From Shewanella sp. ANA-3 (GTDB lineage: Bacteria; Pseudomonadota; Gammaproteobacteria; Enterobacterales; Shewanellaceae): a DNA stretch of 64,000 nt. The translations under genes and the position numbers were made by a program. This document shows positions 26,775 through 35,013 of the stretch, one piece after another (within the stretch, counting starts at the first letter, position 1; each line of letters opens with the position of its first letter). The notes under the pieces are model-generated. The model did not search any database and had not been told where the DNA came from. It saw only the letters and a program-made list of their open reading frames with translations. The stretch spans positions 2,480,001 to 2,544,000 of the forward strand of contig NC_008577.1 of the NCBI RefSeq assembly GCF_000203935.1, written 5' to 3'.

Positions 26775-29700
26775 ATGACAATGAATAGACGACAGTTTTT
26801 TAAACTCTGTGCTGTAGGAGCCGCGACTTCTACTATTTCTGCACTGGGGTTAATGTCCGAAAAGGCATTTGCATCCGTCAGAGGTTTTAAATTGCTACGC
26901 GCAAAAGAGACGCGTAACAATTGTTGCTACTGCTCTGTGGGTTGTGGTTTGTTGATGTACAGCCAAAGCAGTAATGGGAAAAATGCGGAGCAGAGCATTT
27001 TTCATATCGAGGGCGATGCCGATAATCCGATTAACCGCGGCGCCCTGTGTCCAAAAGGGGCAGGACTGGTTGACTATGTGAACAGTCCGCACCGTTTAAA
27101 ATACCCCGAAGTGCGTTTACCCGGTTCGGATAAATGGCAGCGCATTAGCTGGGATGAGGCCTTTAAGCGTATCGCAAGGCTTATCAAAGACGAGCGCGAT
27201 GCCAATCTGGTTGAGAAAAATGCTCAGGGTCAAACCGTTAACCGCTTAGTCAGCCTAGGGATGATGACGTCATCGGCCCAGGCAAACGAAGGCTGCTACA
27301 TTACCCATAAATTTGGCCGTGCCATTGGTATGTTAGGCATAGATAACATCGCCCGTGTTTGCCACGCCCCAACACCGGCCGCGATGGCGCCCACCTTTGG
27401 CCGTGGTGCTATGACTAACCACTGGGCGGATATGAAAAATACCGATCTGGCCATTGTGATGGGCGGTAACGCTGCCGAAGCGCATCCCGTCGGCTTTGGT
27501 TGGGTGACAGAAGCGATGGAGCACAACAACGCCAAGTTGATTGTGGTCGATCCGCGCTTTAACCGAAGTGCTGCCGTCGCCGATTTATATGCGCCTATTC
27601 GTTCGGGCACCGATATTGCCTTCCTGCTCGGCATGATCCGCTACCTGCTCGAAACCCAGCAAATCAACCTTAATTATGTCAAAGCCTATACCAACGCCAC
27701 GTTTATCGTGCGGGAAGACTTTGAATTTAATGACGGTTTATTCAGTGGCTACGATGAGGCTAACCATAAATACGACCAATCCACTTGGTTCTACGAGCTA
27801 GATGAAGAGGGTTACGCAAAAGTTGACCCTAGCTTAAGCCATCCTCGCTGCGTGATTAACCTGCTGAAAAAACACGTCGATCGCTACGATCCCTACACGG
27901 TTTCTAGCATCACAGGTACGCCTAAAGAAGCCTATCTTGAAGTGTGTCAGCAAATTGGGGCGACCCATGTTGACCATAAAGCTGCCACCTTCCTGTATGC
28001 CCTCGGTTGGACACAGCACAGCGTTGGCGCGCAAAACATCCGTACCATGGCGATGATCCAATTGCTGCTTGGCAATATGGGAATCATGGGCGGCGGCGTG
28101 AATGCGCTGCGCGGTCACTCAAACGTACAGGGCGCGACGGACTTAGGTTTATTGTGCCAAGGATTACCTGGCTACCTTAAACTGCCACAGGATAGAGATG
28201 TTGATTTACAAAACTATTTAGCCCATTACACCCCTAAAGCCTTAAGACCAAACCAAACCAACTATTGGCACAATTACCCAGCCTTTACCGTGTCGTTGTT
28301 AAAAGCCTTCTTCGGTGAACATGCAACGGCAGAGAATGATTATGGTTATAACTGGCTGCCAAAATGGGACCAACAGTACGATATCAACAAGCAAATCGAC
28401 ATGATGGTTCACGGTGAGGTCAACGGATACTTTATCCAGGGCATCAACGCGCTTAACTCCCAGCCCGATAAGCAAAAAGTGTCTAAGGGCTTATCGAATC
28501 TTAAGTTCTTAGTAGTGCTCGATGCGCTTGCGAACGAAACCTCGAGTTTCTGGCGCAATGCGGGTCAATTTAACGATGTCGATACCGCCAGTATTCAAAC
28601 CGAAGTCTTCCGCTTACCAACAACCTGTTTTGCTGAGGAAAGTGGTTCCATTGCTAACTCGAGCCGCTGGTTACAATGGCACTTTAAGGGCGCTAATCCT
28701 CCCGGTGAAGCCTTATCTGATCCTGCGATCCTTTCTGGCATCATGCTGGAATTAAAACGTTTATACCGTGAAGAGGGCGGCCGTTTACCTGCGCCTATCG
28801 AAGCCATTAAATGGGACTATGCGATTGAGCATGAACCCAGTTCAGAGGAAATCGCGCGGGAGATGAACGGTTATGATCTCACGACCGGTAAGCTGCTCAA
28901 TGGTTTCTCCGAATTAAAATCCGATGGCTCAACCTCATGCGGTATTTGGGTTTACTCAGGCATGTGGACTGAAGCGGGCAACTTGATGGCGCGCCGCGAT
29001 AATAGCGATCCATCCGGCAAAGGTATTACCCCGAATTGGTCATTTGCATGGCCTGCAAACCGCCGCATCTTGTACAACCGCGCATCCTGCGACGTGCAAG
29101 GTAAGCCGCGCGATCCAAGCCGTGTGCTACTCGAGTATAAGGACAACAAGTGGCAGGGTATTGATGTGCCAGACTTTAATGCCAAATTGAATGCCGAAGA
29201 ATCGGCCCATCCTTTCATCATGCAAGCTGATGGCGTTGGCCACTTATTTGCGCTGCGTGACTTAAAAGATGGCCCATTCCCAGAGCATTACGAGCCGTTT
29301 GAATCACCACTGGCGAGTAACCCGCTGCATCCTAAGGTCACCAATAACCCTGTGGCACGGATGTTCAAAGGCTTACGTGAAAGCTTTGGTACCAATGAAG
29401 AATTCCCCTATGTTGGCACCACTTACTCAATGACGGAACACTTCAACAACTGGACCACGCATTGCCACCTTGCTGCGATTACCCAGCCACAGCACTTTAT
29501 CGAAATCGATGAAACCTTGGCGGCGGAAAAGGGCATCAATAACGGTGATTGGGTCAAGGTGAGCTCTAAGCGCTCGCATATTGTCACTAAGGCCTATGTC
29601 ACTAAACGACTCCAACCCATGATGGTTCAGGGCAAAAAAGTTCACACCATTGGTATTCCACGCCATGGCAGTTATGAGGCCTTGACGCAGAAGAGTTATA

Positions 29701-29798
29701 TCGTCAACGAGCTGACTTCATCTGTGGGCGATGCCAATACCCAAACCCCTGAATATAAAGCATTCCTTGTGAATATTGCCAAAGCGGAGGGCTTCTAA
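26775..29798 (+). CDS. fdhA: formate dehydrogenase catalytic (molybdopterin) subunit, Cys form
   Basis: A 1007-residue FdnG-type enzyme that oxidises formate in the periplasm. The N-terminus has a Tat signal, NRRQFFKLCAVGAAT. A [4Fe-4S] site, CCYCSVGCG with a distal CPKG, follows near residues 50-90. The active site reads ARVCHAPTPAAMAPTFGRG, so Cys196 (codon 27360-27362) replaces the selenocysteine found at residue 196 of E. coli FdnG. The bis-MGD domains continue with TNHWADMKN and GGNAAEAHPVGFGW. The ATG at 26775 is preferred over a GTG at 26766. It heads an operon with the FeS, cytochrome b and FdhE genes. Confidence 0.95.
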   Translation: MTMNRRQFFKLCAVGAATSTISALGLMSEKAFASVRGFKLLRAKETRNNCCYCSVGCGLLMYSQSSNGKNAEQSIFHIEGDADNPINRGALCPKGAGLVDYVNSPHRLKYPEVRLPGSDKWQRISWDEAFKRIARLIKDERDANLVEKNAQGQTVNRLVSLGMMTSSAQANEGCYITHKFGRAIGMLGIDNIARVCHAPTPAAMAPTFGRGAMTNHWADMKNTDLAIVMGGNAAEAHPVGFGWVTEAMEHNNAKLIVVDPRFNRSAAVADLYAPIRSGTDIAFLLGMIRYLLETQQINLNYVKAYTNATFIVREDFEFNDGLFSGYDEANHKYDQSTWFYELDEEGYAKVDPSLSHPRCVINLLKKHVDRYDPYTVSSITGTPKEAYLEVCQQIGATHVDHKAATFLYALGWTQHSVGAQNIRTMAMIQLLLGNMGIMGGGVNALRGHSNVQGATDLGLLCQGLPGYLKLPQDRDVDLQNYLAHYTPKALRPNQTNYWHNYPAFTVSLLKAFFGEHATAENDYGYNWLPKWDQQYDINKQIDMMVHGEVNGYFIQGINALNSQPDKQKVSKGLSNLKFLVVLDALANETSSFWRNAGQFNDVDTASIQTEVFRLPTTCFAEESGSIANSSRWLQWHFKGANPPGEALSDPAILSGIMLELKRLYREEGGRLPAPIEAIKWDYAIEHEPSSEEIAREMNGYDLTTGKLLNGFSELKSDGSTSCGIWVYSGMWTEAGNLMARRDNSDPSGKGITPNWSFAWPANRRILYNRASCDVQGKPRDPSRVLLEYKDNKWQGIDVPDFNAKLNAEESAHPFIMQADGVGHLFALRDLKDGPFPEHYEPFESPLASNPLHPKVTNNPVARMFKGLRESFGTNEEFPYVGTTYSMTEHFNNWTTHCHLAAITQPQHFIEIDETLAAEKGINNGDWVKVSSKRSHIVTKAYVTKRLQPMMVQGKKVHTIGIPRHGSYEALTQKSYIVNELTSSVGDANTQTPEYKAFLVNIAKAEGF

Positions 29799-29800
29799 TT

Positions 29801-30703
29801 ATGGCTTCTCAAGATATTATCCGCATCTCAGGCACCACGGATATCACCCCTGCGTCCCAGGCGCGCATTGGTGCGGTCCAGCAGGTGACTAAGCTGTTTG
29901 ATGCGACTAAATGTACCGGCTGTAAAGCGTGTCAGGTTGCCTGCTCCGAATGGAATGACCTTCGTGAAGATGTCGGCACTTTCCAAGGCAGTTACCAGAA
30001 CCCGATGATACTGTCTCCAGAAAGCTGGAACATAATGCAGTATCACGAAGTGATGGATAACAATAAGTTGCGTTGGCAATTTACCCACACTGCCTGTATG
30101 CACTGCGCCGATCCAGCCTGCTTAAAAGCCTGCTCAACCAGCGGCGCGATTGTGCAACATGCCAATGGCACAGTGGATTTTGACTCGAACAAGTGTATTG
30201 GCTGCGGCTATTGTGCCAGTGCCTGTCCTTTCAATGTGCCTAAGATCAGTGCCAAAGATAACAAAGCCTATAAGTGCACCCTGTGCTCCGATAGGCTCGC
30301 CGTTGGCCTCGAGCCTTCCTGCGTTAAAACCTGCACCGTGGGAGCGCTGCGTTTTGGCACCCGCGAAGATATGTTGTTCTATGCCGAAAAGCGCGTCGAG
30401 CAGTTAAAGGAACGCGGTTTTACCAAGGCGGGACTCTATAACCCCGAAGGGGTTGGTGGTACGCATATGATGATGATCCTCCACGACATCACGCAACCCG
30501 AAACCTATGGTATGCCCAAGGATCCGCAAATCCCCGCCGCCACTGAATGGCGTCAAGATTGGCTTAAACCTTTGGGCACCGCGGGCTTGCTCGCAACGGC
30601 GGCATTCGCCCTGATGCACCGCATTGCAGTAGGGCGCAACATCGTCGAGGAAGATCAGCCTGGTTACATTGATGCCGGTGTCAAAGAGGAGGAAAAGCTA
30701 TGA
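29801..30703 (+). CDS. fdhB: formate dehydrogenase iron-sulfur subunit
   Basis: A 300-residue FdnH-type electron-transfer subunit. Four cysteine clusters can be seen: KCTGCKACQVACSEW (about 43), CMHCADPACLKAC (about 99), KCIGCGYCASACPF (about 130) and KCTLCSDR with EPSCVKTC (about 158-175). These should hold four [4Fe-4S] centres. A hydrophobic helix near residues 248-266 (TAGLLATAAFALMH) anchors it to the membrane. The start lies two bases after the fdhA stop. Its stop overlaps the cytochrome gene (ATGA). It passes electrons from FdhA to the cytochrome b subunit. Confidence 0.95.
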   Translation: MASQDIIRISGTTDITPASQARIGAVQQVTKLFDATKCTGCKACQVACSEWNDLREDVGTFQGSYQNPMILSPESWNIMQYHEVMDNNKLRWQFTHTACMHCADPACLKACSTSGAIVQHANGTVDFDSNKCIGCGYCASACPFNVPKISAKDNKAYKCTLCSDRLAVGLEPSCVKTCTVGALRFGTREDMLFYAEKRVEQLKERGFTKAGLYNPEGVGGTHMMMILHDITQPETYGMPKDPQIPAATEWRQDWLKPLGTAGLLATAAFALMHRIAVGRNIVEEDQPGYIDAGVKEEEKL

Positions 30704-31323
30704 ATCATAAAGAAATGATTGTCCGTCATAAGCTCGTTGATCGCCTGTGCCACTGGACCATAGTCTTTGTTGGCCTAGTGACCTTTCTAACGGGGTTCTC
30801 GTTTTTTTATCCCTCGTTCCAGTGGCTAAGTGGCATTGTTGGCACACCACAACTGGCAAAAGTGATGCATCCATTCTTCGGGATCGCCATGTGTCTGCTG
30901 CTGGCGGTGATGTTGATCCGCTACTACCAGCACAATAAGTGGAATAAATACGATTTGCCCTGGATGAAAGCCGTGGTGTGGGTGTTACTGCAAAAAGAAG
31001 AGAACATTCCGCCCGTGGGCCATTACAACCCAGGTCAGAAAATGTTATTCCGCGCCTTTGTGGTTTTTGTAATGGCGTTTCTGATCAGCGGCATCATGAT
31101 GTGGCAGCCTTATTTTGCGCCCATGTTCTCGGCAGAAGCCGTCAATTGGGCCACCTTAGTCCACTCGGCCTGCGGCGTGTTAATGCTGCTCTCCCTCGTG
31201 GTACATGTGTGGATGGCCTGCTGGATTGAAGGCTCTATCACAGGGATGCTCTACGGCAAAGTCTCTAAGGCTTGGGCCCGTAAGCACCATCCAGCGATGT
31301 TAGAAGAACACGAGGAAAAATAG
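30700..31323 (+). CDS. fdhC: formate dehydrogenase cytochrome b subunit
   Basis: A 207-residue membrane protein of the FdnI/FdoI type with four transmembrane segments. Candidate haem-ligand histidines are in VDRLCHWTI near residue 17, MHPFFGIAM near 66 and VHSACGVLMLLSLVVHVWMA near 150-165. It takes electrons from FdhB and reduces the quinone pool. Its start overlaps the fdhB stop by four bases. The C-terminus is a short charged cytoplasmic tail (EEHEEK). Confidence 0.93.
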   Translation: MNHKEMIVRHKLVDRLCHWTIVFVGLVTFLTGFSFFYPSFQWLSGIVGTPQLAKVMHPFFGIAMCLLLAVMLIRYYQHNKWNKYDLPWMKAVVWVLLQKEENIPPVGHYNPGQKMLFRAFVVFVMAFLISGIMMWQPYFAPMFSAEAVNWATLVHSACGVLMLLSLVVHVWMACWIEGSITGMLYGKVSKAWARKHHPAMLEEHEEK

Positions 31324-31325
31324 CA

Positions 31326-32225
31326 ATGAAGATGGCCAGCGATATCCCGTTAAGTTTTGTTGATAAATCCCCCTTAGCATTGAAACCGCTAAAAGCGGCA
31401 GATCCTGAGAAAATTTATCAACATAGAGCACGTCGTTTAGCCCAATTAGCGCAGGATTCTCCGCTGGCGGATTATCTTAAGCTTTGCCAAATCCTTGTGT
31501 CGACGCAGCAAAAACTGGCTGCAACGGAAATGGGCCCAGCGCCAAAGATTGACCCTGAGGTGCCATATCCGTTGTCCCTAAGCCAAACTCAAACGGCTCA
31601 GGATTGGTTAAAAGCATTGCAAGCATTGCTAACAAAATTGGTATCTCAAGTGCCCACGCATTTAGTGCCTGTTCTACAGGAGTTACAACAGCAGTCGCCA
31701 ACTCAATTGCTAGAGTGGGGCACTCAACTGAGGCAAGGGGAGTTTAGTGCCGTGCCTGCGCAGTACAGCCTATTTATTTGGGCGGGATTGTCCTTGTATT
31801 GGTCACACTGGGCCCCCATGGTGATTGCACGAATGGATGTGAATAAGGTTAAACAGTCTAGCCTTTGCCCGGTGTGCGGCAGTCATCCCGTCGCCAGCAT
31901 GATTGTCGATGAGCCACGGGAAGGGCTGCGCTATCTGCATTGCAGTCTGTGTGAAAGCGAGTGGCACTATGTGCGCGCCCATTGTACCTGCTGCGAGCAA
32001 TCCCGGGAGATGTCAATTTGGTCGTTTGATGACCATAAGGCAGCCGTGCGGATTGAGAGCTGCGAGGCGTGCAAGGGATACACTAAGATGTTGTTTACCA
32101 ACCGTTTGCCATTGTTAGATGCGGCAGCGGACGATATCGCATCGATGGGATTGGATGCCGAGCTCAATGCAAAGGGCTATGGTGCCACAACGGTAAATCC
32201 ACTGTTACTTGCACATGAAGCCTAA
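31326..32225 (+). CDS. fdhE: formate dehydrogenase accessory protein FdhE
   Basis: A 299-residue soluble protein of the FdhE family, needed for assembly of active respiratory formate dehydrogenase. The N-terminal half is helical. The C-terminal half has the typical rubredoxin-like CxxC pairs: CPVCGSHPVASMI, HCSLCESEWHYVR, HCTCCEQ and SCEACKGYTKMLF. It starts two bases after the fdhC stop and is the last gene of the operon. A 12-bp perfect hairpin follows 54 bases later. Confidence 0.92.
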   Translation: MKMASDIPLSFVDKSPLALKPLKAADPEKIYQHRARRLAQLAQDSPLADYLKLCQILVSTQQKLAATEMGPAPKIDPEVPYPLSLSQTQTAQDWLKALQALLTKLVSQVPTHLVPVLQELQQQSPTQLLEWGTQLRQGEFSAVPAQYSLFIWAGLSLYWSHWAPMVIARMDVNKVKQSSLCPVCGSHPVASMIVDEPREGLRYLHCSLCESEWHYVRAHCTCCEQSREMSIWSFDDHKAAVRIESCEACKGYTKMLFTNRLPLLDAAADDIASMGLDAELNAKGYGATTVNPLLLAHEA

Positions 32226-32278
32226 ATAGTAAAAAGGATTAATAAACAAGGCCATGGATGGTTTTGATACTGTATGTT

Positions 32279-32310
32279 CCATTCGGTCACCACTTAGTGT
32301 GACCGAATGG
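32279..32310. other. perfect 12-bp hairpin downstream of fdhE
   Basis: CCATTCGGTCAC (32279-32290) and GTGACCGAATGG (32299-32310) pair without mismatch around CACTTAGT. No T run follows, so it is not a classical terminator. It could stop or protect the fdh transcript, or be a palindromic repeat. Confidence 0.6.
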
Positions 32311-32357
32311 TCATCGACTGTGATATCAAACTAACTGATTCAAATCTTATTCGTGCG

Positions 32358-32410
32358 CTACGTGAAATCTGCAAAACTTGCAGGGGCAATCTTGCCAAAT
32401 ATTCACGTAG
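32358..32410. other. nested inverted repeats, candidate three-way-junction structure
   Basis: The outer arms CTACGTGAA (32358-32366) and TTCACGTAG (32402-32410) enclose two hairpins: CTGCAA-AAC-TTGCAG (32369-32383) and GGCA-ATCT-TGCC (32385-32396). GCG (32355-32357) and CGC (32414-32416) may extend the outer stem. It lies between fdhE and the left end of the island, in a stretch without genes. Its function is unknown. Confidence 0.45.
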
Positions 32411-32536
32411 GAACGCCTTGAAAATAGCGTAGAAGTAACCCATCAAATGTATCTATCCCTTGATTAAACAAAAATCAACGGTAAGCGCTAAACGAGGACA
32501 ATCTTAACCCTTTATTGGGCGGACAATTAGACGCAT

Positions 32537-32562
32537 GAAAATTCTCACCGAGAATCAGAATG
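32537..32562 (+). repeat. left terminal inverted repeat of the island
   Basis: It begins GAAAATTCTCACCGAGAATC and ends in AGAATG, with 24 of 26 bases matching the reverse complement of 47312-47337. Its core is itself a palindrome, ATTCTC-ACC-GAGAAT. ACGCAT abuts its outer side at 32531-32536. Confidence 0.65.
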
Positions 32563-32618
32563 AGCCTTCAATAAAATCAGATAGTTATACCTCTATTTCA
32601 GAATGCATCAAAACGAAG

Positions 32619-32641
32619 ATTCTCACATAAATCAGAATGAG
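32619..32641 (+). repeat. subterminal copy of the island end motif
   Basis: ATTCTCAC-ATAAA-TCAGAATG-AG repeats the pattern of the terminal repeat with one base less in the spacer. Such repeated end motifs are usual for transposase or recombinase binding sites. Confidence 0.55.
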
Positions 32642-33042
32642 CTATATATTTATATTAACTATCTGAAATTTCTATATTTATTTTAAAAAGTGGTGCAGGC
32701 CGTTATAGATAAACCCACATAGGTAACGTTTTCAATGAAGTGACTGACCACAAGATTGAGTAGATGCTATTGGCAATACCTTTCCATTATGCCCCCTTCA
32801 TCCGTAAAAAAACAACTGTCTGGACACCGACATTTTTATTACAAAATTTCTCCGTTTTTTTGTTAAATCAATGCAAAAGTTTCAGTATTTTTGTCCAAAT
32901 ATTGTTGGTTATTATCCAAAATTCATAAATGTAAGGTTAGTATCAGATTGATATTAACTTATTGTTTTAAATGGGTTCCTGAGCAATTTCGTACCCTTTG
33001 CTAAATTCATATCCTGTTCGTCTTAGAGCATTGGAATCTAGA

Positions 33043-33180
33043 ATGAGTGCCCAACCAAAATATGAATGGTCCATCTATGAAAATTAGCGACTGGCTGCCC
33101 GATTGATAGAACACTTATCCATGTCTTTTTCGTTGCTCTACACCGAACAGTGGCGATTCAAAGGAGGTTATTATGGCTAA
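33043..33180 (+). pseudogene. possible small broken gene with an in-frame TAG
   Basis: From the ATG at 33043 the frame reads MSAQPKYEWSIYEN, a TAG at 33085-33087, and then RLAARLIEHLSMSFSLLYTE onward to a TAA at 33178-33180. The end overlaps the ATG of the next small gene by eight bases, the layout of toxin-antitoxin pairs. No family was recognised. The region from fdhE to here holds no other credible gene. Confidence 0.25.
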
Positions 33181-33343
33181 ATCACTGAACGAACTTAGAA
33201 AGAGGCTTAAGCCACAAGTGCAATTGGCTGCTAGAGCTAAAGCAGAAGAAATTCTCGCTGAAATGAGCATGAAAGATGTGACTAAATCGCGTGGTCATAA
33301 TGAGGCTACTGTCGAATTTCTGATTCCAGAAAGAAAAAATTAG
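33173..33343 (+). CDS. small protein resembling a truncated XRE-type antitoxin
   Basis: A 56-residue ORF with an excellent ribosome site, AAGGAGGT, four bases before the ATG. MAKSLNELRKRLKPQVQLAARAKAEEILAEMSM resembles the N-terminal arm of HigA/XRE-type antitoxins, in which a helix-turn-helix domain normally follows. Here the reading frame ends after only about 20 more residues (TKSRGHNEATVEF), so the DNA-binding part is missing. It is therefore either a remnant or a novel short protein. It sits just inside the left end of the island. Confidence 0.45.
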   Translation: MAKSLNELRKRLKPQVQLAARAKAEEILAEMSMKDVTKSRGHNEATVEFLIPERKN

Positions 33344-33542
33344 TGGCAAAAGAAATGGATAAAACTAGGTAGCGAAGTAGTGGTGATTCAACCAACTTGA
33401 AATTAATTTGCCCCTTTCTTTGTTTCGCATGACCAAGTTAGCTCAGCTTGGTATTGAACCGTTGACCTAATTTTAGTAATGCTACAAGTGCCTACTGTTC
33501 TAGAGGCTAACCAGAGTCCCCGATAGAGGTCAATAAAATCGA

Positions 33543-33866
33543 TCATTTCTGGGGTTTGCAATCTAGCACCGCGACTGCGAAAAAAGCCGCTGCCTTCTTC
33601 AAAATTTCGTTAGCTTGTTTTAGCTCTCAGTTTTTACGTTTAAGCTCTTTAAGCCTGGTGGCCGTATCAGTTGTGACTCCAGTTTTCTCTCCAGAGGGCG
33701 GTTCCATTTTGTTAACCCATACTCGAAGGCTTTCTGGGGTACAACCGATCTTTGAAGCGATAGACTTGATAGCAGACCACCGAGATGGGTGCTCACGCTC
33801 TGCTGTTAAAACCATACGAACCGCACGTTCGCTGACTTCTGGGGAATAAGTAATTCTTTTTCTCAT
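33543..33866 (-). pseudogene. IS3-family (IS51-type) orfA remnant
   Basis: The minus strand encodes MRKRITYSPEVSERAVRMVL and WSAIKSIASKIGCTPESLRVW, the helix-turn-helix part of an IS3-family OrfA. A TGA at 33627-33629 interrupts it where relatives have Arg (KRKN-stop-ELKQANEILKKAAAFFA). The frame then continues to a second stop at 33543. The beginning of orfB (MIDFIDLYRG) overlaps and breaks off after a few codons. The element is therefore inactive, a nonsense-mutated and truncated insertion sequence. Confidence 0.8.
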
Positions 33867-33970
33867 TGGCTAATTCTCTCAAGAAAGTTAGCCTCCGACA
33901 AACTAGGATCAATTCATCCTCCACGCTTTTTTACTCAGTTTGTTTTCACAAGCCGTAGTGGAGTTATGAA

Positions 33971-34837
33971 TCACAAGATCCACCGTTTTAAACTATGTGG
34001 CTGAGCGACCGTGAGCTGGTTAGCTTGAGGTGAAGATTTCAGCTTTTTTGTGTCAAGGCATATGTTTAGGCGTTTTACGTAATACTTAATCAAAGCTCTT
34101 CTGCAAGATACGAAAAACTGTGCTTCAAGCATCCCATAGTCTGCTTTTACAACCAGTTGCTGTTCTTGAGTAAGAAAGGGGTTCGTTGTGATTTCGAAAG
34201 TTTCTTCGATGTTCCAATCGTCATCATCTTCTTTGGTCAAAGAAGACTTATCGAGGATTTCAGGTTCATTCCTGAATCGGCTTAGAACAAAGTCTCGAAA
34301 TCCCTTCTTCTCTTCACAGTAAGCTCGTACGTGCCATCTAAAACCATCGAAAACAAGGGTGTGCGGTGCAATGTTTCTTCCTCGCTCAGAAGGGTGCTCT
34401 AACGAAACATAGTCAACATCAACACATCGCTGCTCTCTTGCTGCTTGAAGCAAACGCCTAACGATAATTGGTGCAACATGGCGGTCAGGTACACTGAGCA
34501 CGATCGAGTTTGCTTGCCCTAGCCCTTGAAGGTCAAAACCATCAATATTTTCGTTAGTGTATTTGTTTAATAGAGACAGGTACTCGTTTGGCGTTCCCTG
34601 CGTAAAACGTGGTTTAAAGTCATTAGTGGGTCTATAGCCTTTAATCCCCCGGTCATGAACAAGCGGAGGTATTTCGAAAAGCTTCTGATAGTTAGCAATG
34701 TCTCTCGATGCTTGCTGCCGCCCGATGTTGAATGAATTGCAAAGATGATTGGTTGTGAGCCTGCCTTCCCAAAGGGCAACGATTTCAATGAGTCGAAATC
34801 TAAGAAGCTGCTCCCATTTAACGTCAGCGGTAACCAT
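33971..34837 (-). CDS. WYL-domain transcriptional regulator of the Wadjet-like operon
   Basis: A 288-residue regulator of the BrxR/CapW type. An N-terminal winged helix (about 1-70) contains LTTNHLCNSFNIGRQQASRDI. A WYL domain (about 120-200) has VDVDYVSLEHPSERGRNIAPHTLVFDGFRWHVRAYCE with RDFVLSRF, and a C-terminal WCX-like extension follows. Relatives repress phage-defence operons and are released by a ligand or DNA damage signal. The ATG at 34837 (MVTADVKWEQLL) is chosen because upstream codons give an untypical hydrophobic N-terminus. It is divergent from the kleisin gene; two palindromes in the shared promoter are likely its operators. Repression of the operon is inferred. Confidence 0.85.
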   Translation of the reverse strand: MVTADVKWEQLLRFRLIEIVALWEGRLTTNHLCNSFNIGRQQASRDIANYQKLFEIPPLVHDRGIKGYRPTNDFKPRFTQGTPNEYLSLLNKYTNENIDGFDLQGLGQANSIVLSVPDRHVAPIIVRRLLQAAREQRCVDVDYVSLEHPSERGRNIAPHTLVFDGFRWHVRAYCEEKKGFRDFVLSRFRNEPEILDKSSLTKEDDDDWNIEETFEITTNPFLTQEQQLVVKADYGMLEAQFFVSCRRALIKYYVKRLNICLDTKKLKSSPQANQLTVAQPHSLKRWIL

Positions 34838-34863
34838 GTAATGCCTGTTTTTGCTACATGTTA

Positions 34864-34882
34864 ATGTATACAGACTATACAT
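34864..34882. promoter_or_regulatory. palindrome 1, candidate operator of the WYL regulator
   Basis: ATGTATA-CAGAC-TATACAT is a perfect seven-base inverted repeat, 27 bases upstream of the regulator ATG. Confidence 0.6.
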
Positions 34883-34897
34883 CAATAAAAACCACAA

Positions 34898-34912
34898 GTA
34901 TATTGGGTATAC
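34898..34912. promoter_or_regulatory. palindrome 2, candidate operator of the WYL regulator
   Basis: GTATA-TTGGG-TATAC repeats the GTATA-N5-TATAC core of palindrome 1. The centres are 32 bases apart, about three helical turns, which suits binding of two dimers on one face of the DNA. Confidence 0.6.
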
Positions 34913-35013
34913 CACTTACCAAACTCAACTTACTAAATTTGCGATAGAAAAATTGGTATTCGAGAAACATGGTAAAAATAGTGATCTAAAACGAGGAGCT
35001 TGCGCAGTTTCCT

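Noticed and set aside
27360..27362. Selenocysteine codon in fdhA
   Set aside because: The codon at the active site is TGC and the frame has no internal TGA, so no recoding is needed.
32226..33042. A hidden gene between fdhE and the small ORFs
   Set aside because: No frame of useful length with a ribosome site was found. The stretch contains hairpins and the left island end, and otherwise AT-rich sequence.
33556..33849. Plus-strand frame across the IS3 remnant
   Set aside because: The minus strand encodes a recognisable OrfA; the plus frame is its shadow.
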